From the NCBI GenBank assembly GCA_964484515.1, contig CAZAGT010000355.1, positions 1 through 5,300 on the forward strand: a DNA stretch of 5,300 nucleotides, written 5' to 3'. The position numbers and the translations under genes are program-made. The DNA is from CAZAGT01 sp964484515 (GTDB lineage: Bacteria > Desulfobacterota > DSM-4660 > Desulfatiglandales > HGW-15). The notes below the pieces were generated by a model. That model was not told the origin of the DNA. It saw only the letters and a list, made by a program, of their open reading frames with translations, and did not search any database. Positions 1 through 5,300 of this stretch are shown here, piece after piece. The number at the start of each line of letters is the position of its first letter. The first letter of the stretch is position 1.

Positions 1-76
1 GATTCGAAAATCCGGATGTCGATCGATAAATGATGGTACTTCAATGTATTGTGCTTTCGATATCAACCTATTGACC

Positions 77-112
77 CACAAATTCTTGTGATGAGCCTTA
101 TTATGAAAGGCT
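77..112. repeat. Two adjacent small inverted repeats downstream of the 66-aa gene
   Basis: CACAA/TTGTG (77-81 with 86-90, 4-base loop) is followed directly by AGCCTT/AAGGCT (94-99 with 107-112, 7-base loop). Both are perfect but short. They lie about 30 bases beyond the stop of the minus-strand small gene, where a terminator could sit. No T run follows the stems on the minus strand, so an intrinsic terminator is not well supported. The rest of 1-142 shows no recognisable gene. Confidence 0.3.
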
Positions 113-142
113 GAATGCCGTTAAGACACGATCCGGGCATGG

Positions 143-343
143 TCAATTCTGAGACGGAGCCGCAAAGTAGTTCCGCCAGAACTCCTCGTATTCCTGGTAT
201 TGCTTCTCCCAGCCGGTGCCGAATTCCTTGTGGACAAACCTGCTCAGTAAATCCAAGCAACGGCATCGACCTTTACGCCCGTCCACCTCATCCGGGTGGA
301 TCTCGATGTCCCTTTCCCATTCGTAAATCCCTAACATGGCCAT
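143..343 (-). CDS. Small hypothetical protein, 66 aa
   Basis: I do not recognise this protein. It begins with ATG at 343. A run of six G residues (350-355) sits six bases upstream and could act as a Shine-Dalgarno-like site. A second ATG two codons later is an alternative start. The product is soluble, charged and rich in aromatics: WERD near residue 10, a Cys pair in GRCRCLD (about residues 26-32), and an amphipathic, probably helical C-terminus (YQEYEEFWRNYF, about 49-60). It has no signal peptide or membrane segment. The opposite-strand reading of the same DNA is Pro/Ser/Arg-rich and looks like an antisense artefact, which favours the minus strand. No neighbour within 400 bases gives a functional hint. 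It could be a real small orphan gene or a chance open frame. Confidence 0.45.
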   Translation of the reverse strand: MAMLGIYEWERDIEIHPDEVDGRKGRCRCLDLLSRFVHKEFGTGWEKQYQEYEEFWRNYFAAPSQN

Positions 344-749
344 CTGGTTCCCCCCTTTTTCCCCCTTGTCCCATTCACCCCTTCCAAGATCGCGGGCCCG
401 GAGCCCTTTGAAGGGTATTTTCGCAATCAGTGTGCCACCTCCGAGTTCAAAGCCGAATCTGCCTCACTTGGTGTAACTATCTACAATTACTACGTATCGT
501 AGCACGATTCCTGTTTATCGGCTGACCCCCTAAGATCGACACCTTGATCTAATACGACAACCAAGTTGCCATCTTTTGAACTGGAACTGAGGAGAATTCT
601 GGTATATGGGGTTTTCTGAGCGCAAATAAGGTTGACAGCTGATAGGCAACGCTATTGGCAGGGACAGATGTCCGGCGTTCCGGTCATTTCATGGGATCAG
701 CATTCGTGGGGGTGGAGCTAAAGAATCAGGTGATGGGAGATATGGTATC
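344..749. other. Gene-poor region of about 400 bases
   Basis: I see no convincing coding frame or tRNA in this stretch. It contains a short perfect inverted repeat, CTACG-TAT-CGTAG, at 490-502. It also has GGACA/TGTCC at 662-673, directly followed by CCGG-CGTT-CCGG (672-683), about 70 bases beyond the stop of the pseudopilin gene. These could form weak structures at the 3' end of that transcript, but there is no T tract. A TTGACA at 633-638 on the plus strand has no good -10 box at the right distance. The pilin operon does not continue here: no further minor pilin gene follows. Confidence 0.4.
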
Positions 750-1298
750 CTAGTTGATGTTGACCGCGCCCGCCGGCGAGACCGAGACCGTCAAGGTCTT
801 ATTTCGGGTGTTCACCAGATAGATGGACCCGGAGACAACGACTTCGTTCACCCCGTCAAAGGCTACCGGGAAGGCCCGCGAGGAAAATGAGAGCACAGGC
901 AGGCCGTCCAAGTTGTTGATGAAGGTGTCGTCAATCCCGTCTCCTCCGCCCTGGGACGTATCAAAGCTTACATCTCTGTAATCATCCGTAAAACAGCTCT
1001 GCTCGATGATCCTTTCTCCGACATCGTATCTCGAATCCTCGTCCGTATCTTCAAAGGCGAAGCAGTTATATGTCTTTCCTGAAATATTCTGATTGAAGGT
1101 GACCGTACAGTATGTGTTTTTTTGGACGGCGGTCATCTTGGCGAGCTGAATCGTTGATAGCAGCTTGCGCCCCGCCGTCTTCAAGCGCTGATCAGGGGCC
1201 CAAACCGCAAACGCTGGAATGGCGATGGCGGCCAAAATGGCGATGGCCAAGACCACCATGAGGACTTCCGTTAACGTATATGCCGCTTCGTTCTTCAT
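750..1298 (-). CDS. Type IV pilin-like minor pseudopilin, GspH/FimT family
   Basis: Probable minor pilin or pseudopilin of a type IV pilus or type II secretion system, 182 aa. After processing by the prepilin peptidase it would sit in the inner membrane and enter the pseudopilus tip or pilus. The N-terminus is a class III signal: a six-residue leader (MKNEAA), then YTLTEV and a hydrophobic helix to about residue 31. The conserved Glu (E11, mature +5) and Pro (P28, mature +22) are present. The residue before the cleavage site is Ala, not the usual Gly. The segment GRKLLSTIQLAKMTAVQKN (about 43-61) and a DTDEDSRYDVGE stretch (84-95) match the GspH/FimT layout, as does the C-terminal GSIYLVN...VSVSPAG beta region. 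Cys occurs at 64, 79 and 102. The ATG at 1298 is preceded by only a weak GAGAG motif. The gene lies 42 bases after the anchored-protein gene on the same strand. The family is clear; whether it serves a pilus or a secretion system is not. Confidence 0.8.
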   Translation of the reverse strand: MKNEAAYTLTEVLMVVLAIAILAAIAIPAFAVWAPDQRLKTAGRKLLSTIQLAKMTAVQKNTYCTVTFNQNISGKTYNCFAFEDTDEDSRYDVGERIIEQSCFTDDYRDVSFDTSQGGGDGIDDTFINNLDGLPVLSFSSRAFPVAFDGVNEVVVSGSIYLVNTRNKTLTVSVSPAGAVNIN

Positions 1299-1340
1299 TT
1301 TGAGGCTCTCGATTCTGACGTATTTGGCCTGGAGCGTTCT

Positions 1341-1706
1341 CTAGCCTTGAACAATAACCATCGTTACAAGGTTTGAGTTAAACGACGATTCCTCGACATC
1401 AATCATCAATCCTGCGTTGTCCTTGAAGAGCGCCAAGAAGGACTCCCTCTCGACCCTGATCGACCACCCTTCGCTTGTCATAGCATCCCTGTAAAAGCTC
1501 AGGATCTTGGTGGGAGTCGCCTCCGTCCTGAATGATGCGTGTGCTCCGGCCGACGCATTTAGTCTCATTGTAGATGCAATTTCTGCGCCCGGATAGACGC
1601 GGACCACGCCCTTAAGCCCACGAGGAAGTTCCATCCGGCTCCGTCCCACGAACAAACAAAGGACCAAGATAGTGGCGAGAAAGAACATGAATAATCTAGA
1701 TCTCAT
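1341..1706 (-). CDS. Short membrane-anchored protein of unknown function, 121 aa
   Basis: I do not recognise a named family. From the ATG at 1706 the protein starts MRSRLFMFFLATILVLCLF, a basic N-terminus plus one hydrophobic segment (about residues 4-21). This is a signal peptide or signal anchor, without a lipobox Cys. The rest, about 100 residues, would be periplasmic. It contains VRVYPGAE (about 36-42) and FYRDAMTSEGWSI (71-83). I infer that this resembles a recurrent type of exported bacterial protein with a 'YPgA...FYrd.l...GW' pattern of unknown role. A longer frame from a GTG at 1751 would add 15 polar residues ahead of the hydrophobic segment. I prefer 1706 because it places the signal sequence at the N-terminus; both starts have a purine-rich site about 12 bases upstream. 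It precedes the pseudopilin gene by 42 bases, suggesting one transcript. A role in pilus or secretion assembly is possible but unproven. Confidence 0.65.
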   Translation of the reverse strand: MRSRLFMFFLATILVLCLFVGRSRMELPRGLKGVVRVYPGAEIASTMRLNASAGAHASFRTEATPTKILSFYRDAMTSEGWSIRVERESFLALFKDNAGLMIDVEESSFNSNLVTMVIVQG

Positions 1707-1956
1707 CTTTGATCCGGACTCCCGCCACGATCTTGAATACTCGAAAAACACTGGTTCTTAAGTCTCCTGCGGCCAGATGATGCGTGGAGCTAAGCTTCGT
1801 TTGGGTCTCTTTTCAGATACACCGTCGACGATTGTATACATGTCTAGGCAACCGTGGGGCTTCGATTGGGCGTTTGATTCTAAAGGATCTTCTCCTAGGA
1901 AAACCAGCAAGAGCCGTGCCAAGGCATGCGGTGGATGCTCGAAGGCGGGTCTTTGT

Positions 1957-1974
1957 CATCGAGAATTCTCTATG
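1957..1974. repeat. 18-base near-perfect palindrome (possible operator)
   Basis: CATCGAGAATTCTCTATG reads the same on the opposite strand except at one symmetric position pair (C opposite T in the half-sites). It lies about 250 bases upstream of the minus-strand gene start at 1706 and about 210 bases upstream of the plus-strand start at 2188. The size fits a dimeric regulator site, but no regulator gene or second copy is visible in the window. Confidence 0.3.
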
Positions 1975-2083
1975 CAGAAACGTAGCGTAATCGTACCCGT
2001 TTCCGCGCACCCTTGGACCCTCTTGGCACCTTGACTCTATCCACCAAATCGTTTAGGAGAAGGTTGTTAAATCGTATTACTTC

Positions 2084-2100
2084 CGATCTGGAGAAGATCG
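2084..2100. repeat. Small hairpin CGATCT/AGATCG
   Basis: A six-base perfect stem with a GGAGA loop, about 90 bases ahead of the plus-strand redox gene. The purine loop resembles a ribosome-binding motif, but no start codon follows at a useful distance. It may be chance. Confidence 0.2.
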
Positions 2101-2174
2101 CATATCATGCTCTGGTGACATAGGTTCGTGGAAGACCTTTCCCATCTGATGGTGAATGGTGGCCAAGCAACCTG

Positions 2175-2187
2175 AGAGGAGAATGGG
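2175..2187 (+). promoter_or_regulatory. Ribosome binding site fixing the start at 2188
   Basis: AGAGGAG (2175-2181) stands six bases before ATG at 2188. This strong site supports 2188 as the true start of the C_GCAxxG_C_C gene. It also shows that the upstream, now out-of-frame part belongs to the gene. A nearer ATG at 2183 opens a frame that stops after two codons. Confidence 0.7.
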
Positions 2188-2705
2188 ATGAAGGCGAGCC
2201 GAAAAGAGGCATTACTTGAGAAGGCCTACCAATTAGGATCAGATTGCGCAAGGACCTACAAAGGGTGTTCGCAGTGCGTGGTCGCGGCCGTTCACGATAC
2301 GCTCGGTATCAGGGACGATGCCGTATTCAAGGCGGCCACGGGAATGGCCGGGGCGGTATCGGGCTGAGCGGCATCGGGCCGTGTGGTGCCATTTCCGGAG
2401 GCGTGATCGTCCTCAGCCAACTGGTCGGTCGTGAGCGTTCAAACATCGAGGACCCGCAGAATATCCGATCAAGATCCTACGACGTGGCCAAGAAACTCGT
2501 GGACCACTATCTTGAGTCATTCGGGGCGTTGGCCTGTCGGGACGTGCAGATCAAGAAATTTGGACGGTCTTTCTACTTGAGGGATCCGCAGGAGAAAGAG
2601 AAATTCCAGGAGGCCGGGGGACACGGTGAAGAATGTCCCGACGTGGTAGGTCAGGCAGCGCGCATGACGGTTAATATTATCCTGGAGGAAGGGTTGATTC
2701 CCTGA
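2188..2705 (+). pseudogene. C_GCAxxG_C_C family redox protein, frameshifted
   Basis: Family of small Cys-rich proteins presumed to be redox or metal-binding; the exact function is unknown. Translation from ATG 2188 gives about 55 residues with the family Cys cluster (C20, C27, C30 in DCARTYKGCSQC) and the FKAATGMAG segment. It then meets TGA at 2365-2367. The -1 frame takes over at the G run 2350-2353 and continues without a break to TGA at 2703-2705. That part begins GGIGLSGIGPCGAISGG and ends in EECPDVVGQAA. Adding one G restores a 172-aa protein with six Cys (20, 27, 30, 66, 117, 150) and the usual family layout. Both halves look fully conserved, so the break is either recent or a homopolymer sequencing error. 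I see no slippery heptamer for programmed frameshifting. The soluble product has no signal peptide. The stop lies 2 bases from the stop of the convergent hydrolase-like gene. Confidence 0.75.
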
Positions 2706-2707
2706 GC

Positions 2708-4129
2708 TCAACTCGTGGAAGGCGGCGTGTTTGAGGCGTGGCGCCCTGGGATCATGACGCTGCGGAGTTTTTCCTCGACGAGTCGCCCTAGGGTGACTAA
2801 GAGAGGCTCTTTCCGATGCGCAGCCAGGCTCACCCAGTTCCTGATTTCTTCTGTGAGAGATTCCTCTCCAACACCCTTAGAAGCACTTTGATTACCGAGG
2901 CGGTGGTCCATATCACCTGAGTTGATAAACGTCCACAGGCGTTCATTCTGCGATATGATCCCTGTGTGTCCCCGGGTTGGGGTTGAGAATGAGAGGATGA
3001 ATCCCTTCTCGAGCAGAGGCTCCAACTCCTCGAACAGATGTCGGGCTTGGGCCTCGATGTCCCGGATTCGGGCGATGGACCTGGAATATATCTGGGAACC
3101 GGAAGTCTGGATGAGCCCCTCACCATTGAGGTAGGCATTCCAGGGCAGGCCTTTCCTGACGGCCGTCTTTACGAGGTGCTCTCCGAGACCCCCGCGGCCT
3201 TCATAGCGGATTCCCAGCTTTTCCAGTCCCTGAACAAGAAGCTCGAAGCAATCGAGTTCTTCGTATGTGGCCCCCATGTAAGGCCTCACGGCATTGACTA
3301 GTTTTTCTGAAAAGGAATCGGTGTCAGAAACCGCCTTGGTTTGAACCTCAGGGGGCGCGCTCGCAACCTCAATCGAATTTGGGGACAAATCCGCTCGATC
3401 GACGGCGCGTCCCCAGGCCAGTTCAAGGGTTTCCGTATTGAGATAGATCTCGGTCCCGGGCCTTATTCGGGTGAAGGGCTTGGCACGGTTCCTCTCGTTG
3501 TAGACGATCCGCCAGGTATCCTTGCCATACACCGGATGTTCCTTCAAGAGATCGGACACGGTTGGGTTTTCAGACGAGAGGGCCCCCAACAGGACCTCTT
3601 TGGGGCCTTCCCTCTCAGGCTCTGCGACATTGCTTGGGGTCGTCGTGGCACGGTTCACGCCTTTCTCTGCTCCTTCGAATCGTTGCACGCTGTCAGAATG
3701 GTCGGTGCCTGCCAGGGCGGAGGCCGGTGCTGACGGAACGCCTTTGTAATCCCAGACAACTTCCAAGGATTCCGCGTCGAGGTAGACGTCGGTTCCGGGC
3801 GGCATCCGGGTATAGGGCTTGTCACGGTTTTCCTCGCTGTGAACGATCCGCCAGGTGTCTCGCTCGTAGTCGGGATGCTCCTTCAAGAGATTGGAGACGG
3901 TTGGGCTCTCCGCGGAGATCGTCCCCAACAGGATGCGTTTCGGTTCCGTGGTAGCCATTTGCTGCGGGAGCTTGATACCCGTAAAGCGCTCGAGGCTGTT
4001 ATACTCGCCAGGGTTCTTGTCTGTGGCTTCCCTGTTGAGATATCGAGAGAATCGACAGCTCTTGGTTCGCTGGGGACCTCCTTGCGTCCCCCCGACGACG
4101 CCTTTCCCCTTCACCGAATCTATCTTCAT
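2708..4129 (-). CDS. Tandem LysM-like repeats plus NlpC/P60-like cysteine hydrolase domain
   Basis: Probable peptidoglycan-acting or related hydrolase, 473 aa from ATG 4129. Two homologous units of about 64 residues lie at 64-127 and 177-240. Each runs LLG-(S)-PTVS-LLKEHP-Y-DTWRIV-NR-KP-TR-PGT-YL-LE-W. The 'N...PGT.iyL' half resembles a LysM fold; this is an inference. A Ser/Ala/Pro-rich linker follows, then an NlpC/P60-like domain with candidate catalytic Cys294 (ELDCFELLV), His388 (RGHTGII) and Asn403 (TFINSG) as the third polar residue. There is no signal peptide, membrane segment or lipobox, which is unusual for a wall hydrolase. An in-frame ATG at 4189 would add 20 residues that look like translated leader. 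I prefer 4129, where MKIDSVKGKG follows a G7 run five bases upstream and AGGAGG 16 bases upstream. A promoter candidate lies at 4348-4375. The gene is convergent with the redox gene. Domain calls rest on motifs only. Confidence 0.6.
   Translation of the reverse strand: MKIDSVKGKGVVGGTQGGPQRTKSCRFSRYLNREATDKNPGEYNSLERFTGIKLPQQMATTEPKRILLGTISAESPTVSNLLKEHPDYERDTWRIVHSEENRDKPYTRMPPGTDVYLDAESLEVVWDYKGVPSAPASALAGTDHSDSVQRFEGAEKGVNRATTTPSNVAEPEREGPKEVLLGALSSENPTVSDLLKEHPVYGKDTWRIVYNERNRAKPFTRIRPGTEIYLNTETLELAWGRAVDRADLSPNSIEVASAPPEVQTKAVSDTDSFSEKLVNAVRPYMGATYEELDCFELLVQGLEKLGIRYEGRGGLGEHLVKTAVRKGLPWNAYLNGEGLIQTSGSQIYSRSIARIRDIEAQARHLFEELEPLLEKGFILSFSTPTRGHTGIISQNERLWTFINSGDMDHRLGNQSASKGVGEESLTEEIRNWVSLAAHRKEPLLVTLGRLVEEKLRSVMIPGRHASNTPPSTS
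3410..3601 (-). repeat. Second LysM-like repeat unit within the hydrolase gene
   Basis: This encodes PKEVLLGALSSENPTVSDLL and onward to LELAW. It matches the unit at 3749-3940 residue by residue over about 64 codons without a gap. It is the unit nearer the catalytic domain. Confidence 0.7.
3749..3940 (-). repeat. First LysM-like repeat unit within the hydrolase gene
   Basis: This encodes PKRILLGTISAESPTVSNLL and onward to LEVVWDYKG. It is homologous to 3410-3601, with a period of 339 bases. The two are separated by a low-complexity Ser/Ala/Thr/Glu-rich linker, which points to an old internal duplication. Confidence 0.7.
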
Positions 4130-4134
4130 GTTTT

Positions 4135-4151
4135 CCCCCCCGCAGCCTCCT
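4135..4151 (-). promoter_or_regulatory. Ribosome binding region for start 4129
   Basis: On the minus strand AGGAGG (4146-4151) is followed by CTGC, a run of seven G (4135-4141) and AAAAC before ATG at 4129. The AGGAGG is rather far from the start (16 bases), whereas the G run is at normal distance. Together they favour 4129 over the in-frame ATG at 4189. Confidence 0.45.
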
Positions 4152-4277
4152 GATGGACAACGCCTTCGGGTGAAAAGAGCAACTTTCATGCCAGCACCGC
4201 CTCTTGCCGCAGGTGTTGACCCGCCTCGGGAGGGCGGTCAGTTTGATCGACCGGGAAACTTCATGAAATGGGTGCTT

Positions 4278-4298
4278 GAATTTGACATTTTCAAATTC
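4278..4298. repeat. Perfect 8-base inverted repeat
   Basis: GAATTTGA and TCAAATTC flank a five-base loop. It sits about 50 bases downstream of the putative -10 box of the hydrolase-like gene, so it would fall in the 5' untranslated region or act as an operator. The stem is AT-rich with no T tract on either side, so a terminator is unlikely. Confidence 0.4.
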
Positions 4299-4347
4299 TT
4301 CGCGCGCATTCGCCCGGTAATGTATCAGAGATCTCCTTCCATGACGT

Positions 4348-4375
4348 TTCATACGAGCCTGTGCTGTGCTGTCAA
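4348..4375 (-). promoter_or_regulatory. Sigma70-type promoter for the hydrolase-like gene
   Basis: The minus strand reads TTGACA (4370-4375, exact -35 consensus), a 16-base spacer, then TATGAA (4348-4353, four of six -10 matches). Transcription would start near 4341, about 210 bases before ATG 4129, giving a long leader that contains the inverted repeat at 4278-4298. Confidence 0.5.
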
Positions 4376-4410
4376 CGTGAAACACACGCTCTGTCGGCCC
4401 GCGAAACCTC

Positions 4411-4449
4411 TCCCGGATCATTCTCCCCCGGGATGCCAAATTTTTGGCA
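4411..4449. terminator. Tandem inverted repeats beyond the glycosyltransferase gene
   Basis: TGCCAAA-TT-TTTGGCA (4434-4449) is a perfect 7-base stem starting 24 bases after the stop of the minus-strand gene at 4474. It is directly followed by TCCCGG/CCGGGA (4411-4416 with 4428-4433, 11-base loop). The position suits transcription termination, and it lies upstream of the next promoter. Neither stem is followed by a T run on the minus strand, so an intrinsic terminator is only possible. The 2-base loop is tight for RNA and also fits a protein-binding palindrome. Confidence 0.35.
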
Positions 4450-4473
4450 ATCAGGGCGACCCGACCGACGATG

Positions 4474-5300
4474 TTACGCGGCTGATGTTATCATGCATTG
4501 TCGGATGATGGCTCGAGCAGCTTGCCTTAGTTTGAGAGCAAAGGGGTCTTCGGCCGCGATCGCTTCTTCGACCGCCTCCAGGACGTCGTAGTACAAGTCC
4601 CATCCGGTTCTTTCCCGCTCAACCTGGCGTTTGAGTCGGCCGTCTTGGATGGTCCTCAGGACTCCAGGGATTCGTCCGGCACCGGTCGTTATCAATGCCA
4701 CGGCCTTCTCATCCTGATCCTGTTCAAAGAATGTCGCCGCCTTGAGGGCGAGTCGAAGATAGACGATCGTGGTGGGGATCTTTGATATGAAACATCCCGT
4801 GAAAGGATCGAGTTGCTCCTTTAGGCCGGCAGGGTTTTCCGCAAGCATCTTGGCATAGGCCGTATAATGGAGGATACGAACATAGTCGCCGACGATCTTT
4901 CCGATTTCGGCCGACCTCATCGCCTGCTGGGCAAAACCCTTTTTGTCGTGTCGCATGAAAAGCCCGTCCTTGTGGACGTAGGCGAGCCGAGTCCCCGGCG
5001 AATTCAACACCGACAGCAGGTAGGCCTGGTCCTCTGCCCGGCCGATAAAAGACGGGGTGAAAGGCCGGTGCCGGCGCAGAGCATCGATCCGGATGCCGTT
5101 GGTGCCACCGGTCACGTGGACCCGTTCGATACAGGCGTGCACCCCGTCAAGCTGGTCGTTGTCGTAGCGCGCCATCATCTCGGCCTCTGTTGAAATCGCC
5201 TGGGGCAGCACACCGAAAAAAACGAATTCGTCTGGAGAGAGCTCCCGCTCGGGCAAACGGACATCGGGTGAGTAGAGGGTTTTTTCAATATCGCTTTGGT
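4474..5300 (-). CDS. Probable glycosyltransferase (GT-A type), C-terminal part, cut by the window edge
   Basis: The frame is open from the stop at 4474-4476 through 5300, so the true N-terminus lies outside the window. A TTG at 5256 is an internal codon, not a convincing start. About 275 residues are visible. Counting from the TTG, the segment VTGGTNGIRIDALRRHRPF (48-66), followed by FIGRAEDQAYLLS (70-82), looks like the second half of a GT-A glycosyltransferase: a Gly-rich loop, an Arg-containing acceptor segment and an Asp/Glu pair (E75-D76). His95 (YVHKD) and His103 (FMRHD) follow at a distance where some families place a metal-binding His. The nucleotide-sugar DxD half would be upstream. 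The C-terminal 130 residues are helical and soluble with no membrane span. The coding frame is certain; the glycosyltransferase call is inferred from motif spacing, and sugar and acceptor cannot be told. Confidence 0.55.
   Translation of the reverse strand, partial: QSDIEKTLYSPDVRLPERELSPDEFVFFGVLPQAISTEAEMMARYDNDQLDGVHACIERVHVTGGTNGIRIDALRRHRPFTPSFIGRAEDQAYLLSVLNSPGTRLAYVHKDGLFMRHDKKGFAQQAMRSAEIGKIVGDYVRILHYTAYAKMLAENPAGLKEQLDPFTGCFISKIPTTIVYLRLALKAATFFEQDQDEKAVALITTGAGRIPGVLRTIQDGRLKRQVERERTGWDLYYDVLEAVEEAIAAEDPFALKLRQAARAIIRQCMITSAA

Larger units (their letters stand above)
1752..2187. other. Gene-poor region between divergently transcribed genes
   Basis: This stretch separates the minus-strand anchored-protein/pilin pair from the plus-strand redox gene and should contain both promoters. 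Several short open frames overlap on both strands at 1777-2034. None shows a recognisable domain, and they contradict one another, so I call none. Visible structure includes the palindrome at 1957-1974 and a hairpin at 2084-2100. An ATTGTATACA stretch (1831-1840) reads TGTATACAAT on the minus strand, like an extended -10 box, but has no matching -35. A degraded gene cannot be excluded. Confidence 0.4.

Noticed and set aside
115..411. 98-codon plus-strand frame
   Set aside because: It is Pro/Ser/Arg-rich and antisense to the better-looking minus-strand 66-aa frame; it looks like a shadow.
633..662. Plus-strand promoter with TTGACA at 633
   Set aside because: The hexamer at a 17-base spacing (TTGGCA) does not resemble a -10 box and no plus-strand gene follows.
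344..749. tRNA, small RNA or further pilin gene in the gap
   Set aside because: No cloverleaf, strong terminator or prepilin-like start could be found on either strand.
1777..2034. Overlapping short open frames on both strands
   Set aside because: Three frames compete over the same bases, none has a recognisable motif or a good ribosome binding site, and their composition looks random.
2350..2367. Programmed -1 frameshift or selenocysteine reading at TGA 2365
   Set aside because: No X-XXY-YYZ slippery heptamer is visible, and the frame after the TGA does not continue the family sequence, so readthrough as Sec would not give the protein.
3999..4439. 146-codon minus-strand frame
   Set aside because: It overlaps the well-supported hydrolase-like gene in another frame, is Arg-rich and spans the promoter and inverted repeats.
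3891..4508. 205-codon plus-strand frame
   Set aside because: It runs antisense across the 5' part of the hydrolase-like gene, the intergenic repeats and the end of the glycosyltransferase gene, with no domain features.

Overview
The window reads as chromosomal DNA of a Gram-negative bacterium of moderate GC content. It has a type IV pilin-like (GspH/FimT) protein, and a C_GCAxxG_C_C family redox protein of the kind common in anaerobes and in Desulfobacterota, Nitrospirota or NC10-type genomes. That lineage is only a guess: there is no rRNA or other marker here. No tRNA, rRNA, CRISPR array, transposase or phage gene was seen.

Layout, left to right. Positions 1-142 hold only small inverted repeats. 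A 66-residue unknown protein lies on the minus strand (143-343). About 400 bases without a recognisable gene follow (344-749). A minus-strand pair comes next: a short membrane-anchored protein (1341-1706, upstream) and a GspH/FimT pseudopilin (750-1298, downstream), 42 bases apart and probably co-transcribed. A second gene-poor stretch (about 1752-2187) contains a near-perfect palindrome. On the plus strand, 2188-2705 encodes a C_GCAxxG_C_C family protein whose reading frame is broken by an apparent one-base loss in a G run at 2350-2353. It converges, with only 2 bases between the stop codons, on a large minus-strand gene (2708-4129, possibly from 4189). That gene encodes two tandem LysM-like repeats followed by an NlpC/P60-like cysteine hydrolase domain. 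The intergenic region 4190-4473 carries a good sigma70-type promoter for it and three inverted repeats. The right edge holds the C-terminal part of a probable GT-A-type glycosyltransferase (4474 to beyond 5300, minus strand).

Working together: the envelope theme (pseudopilin, anchored protein, cell-wall-hydrolase-like protein, glycosyltransferase) is suggestive, but the genes are not one operon. Nothing in the sequence proves a shared pathway. The most notable points are the frameshifted redox gene, the hydrolase-like protein with no signal peptide and a duplicated repeat, and a pilin leader ending in Ala rather than Gly. I found no convincing new multi-gene system.
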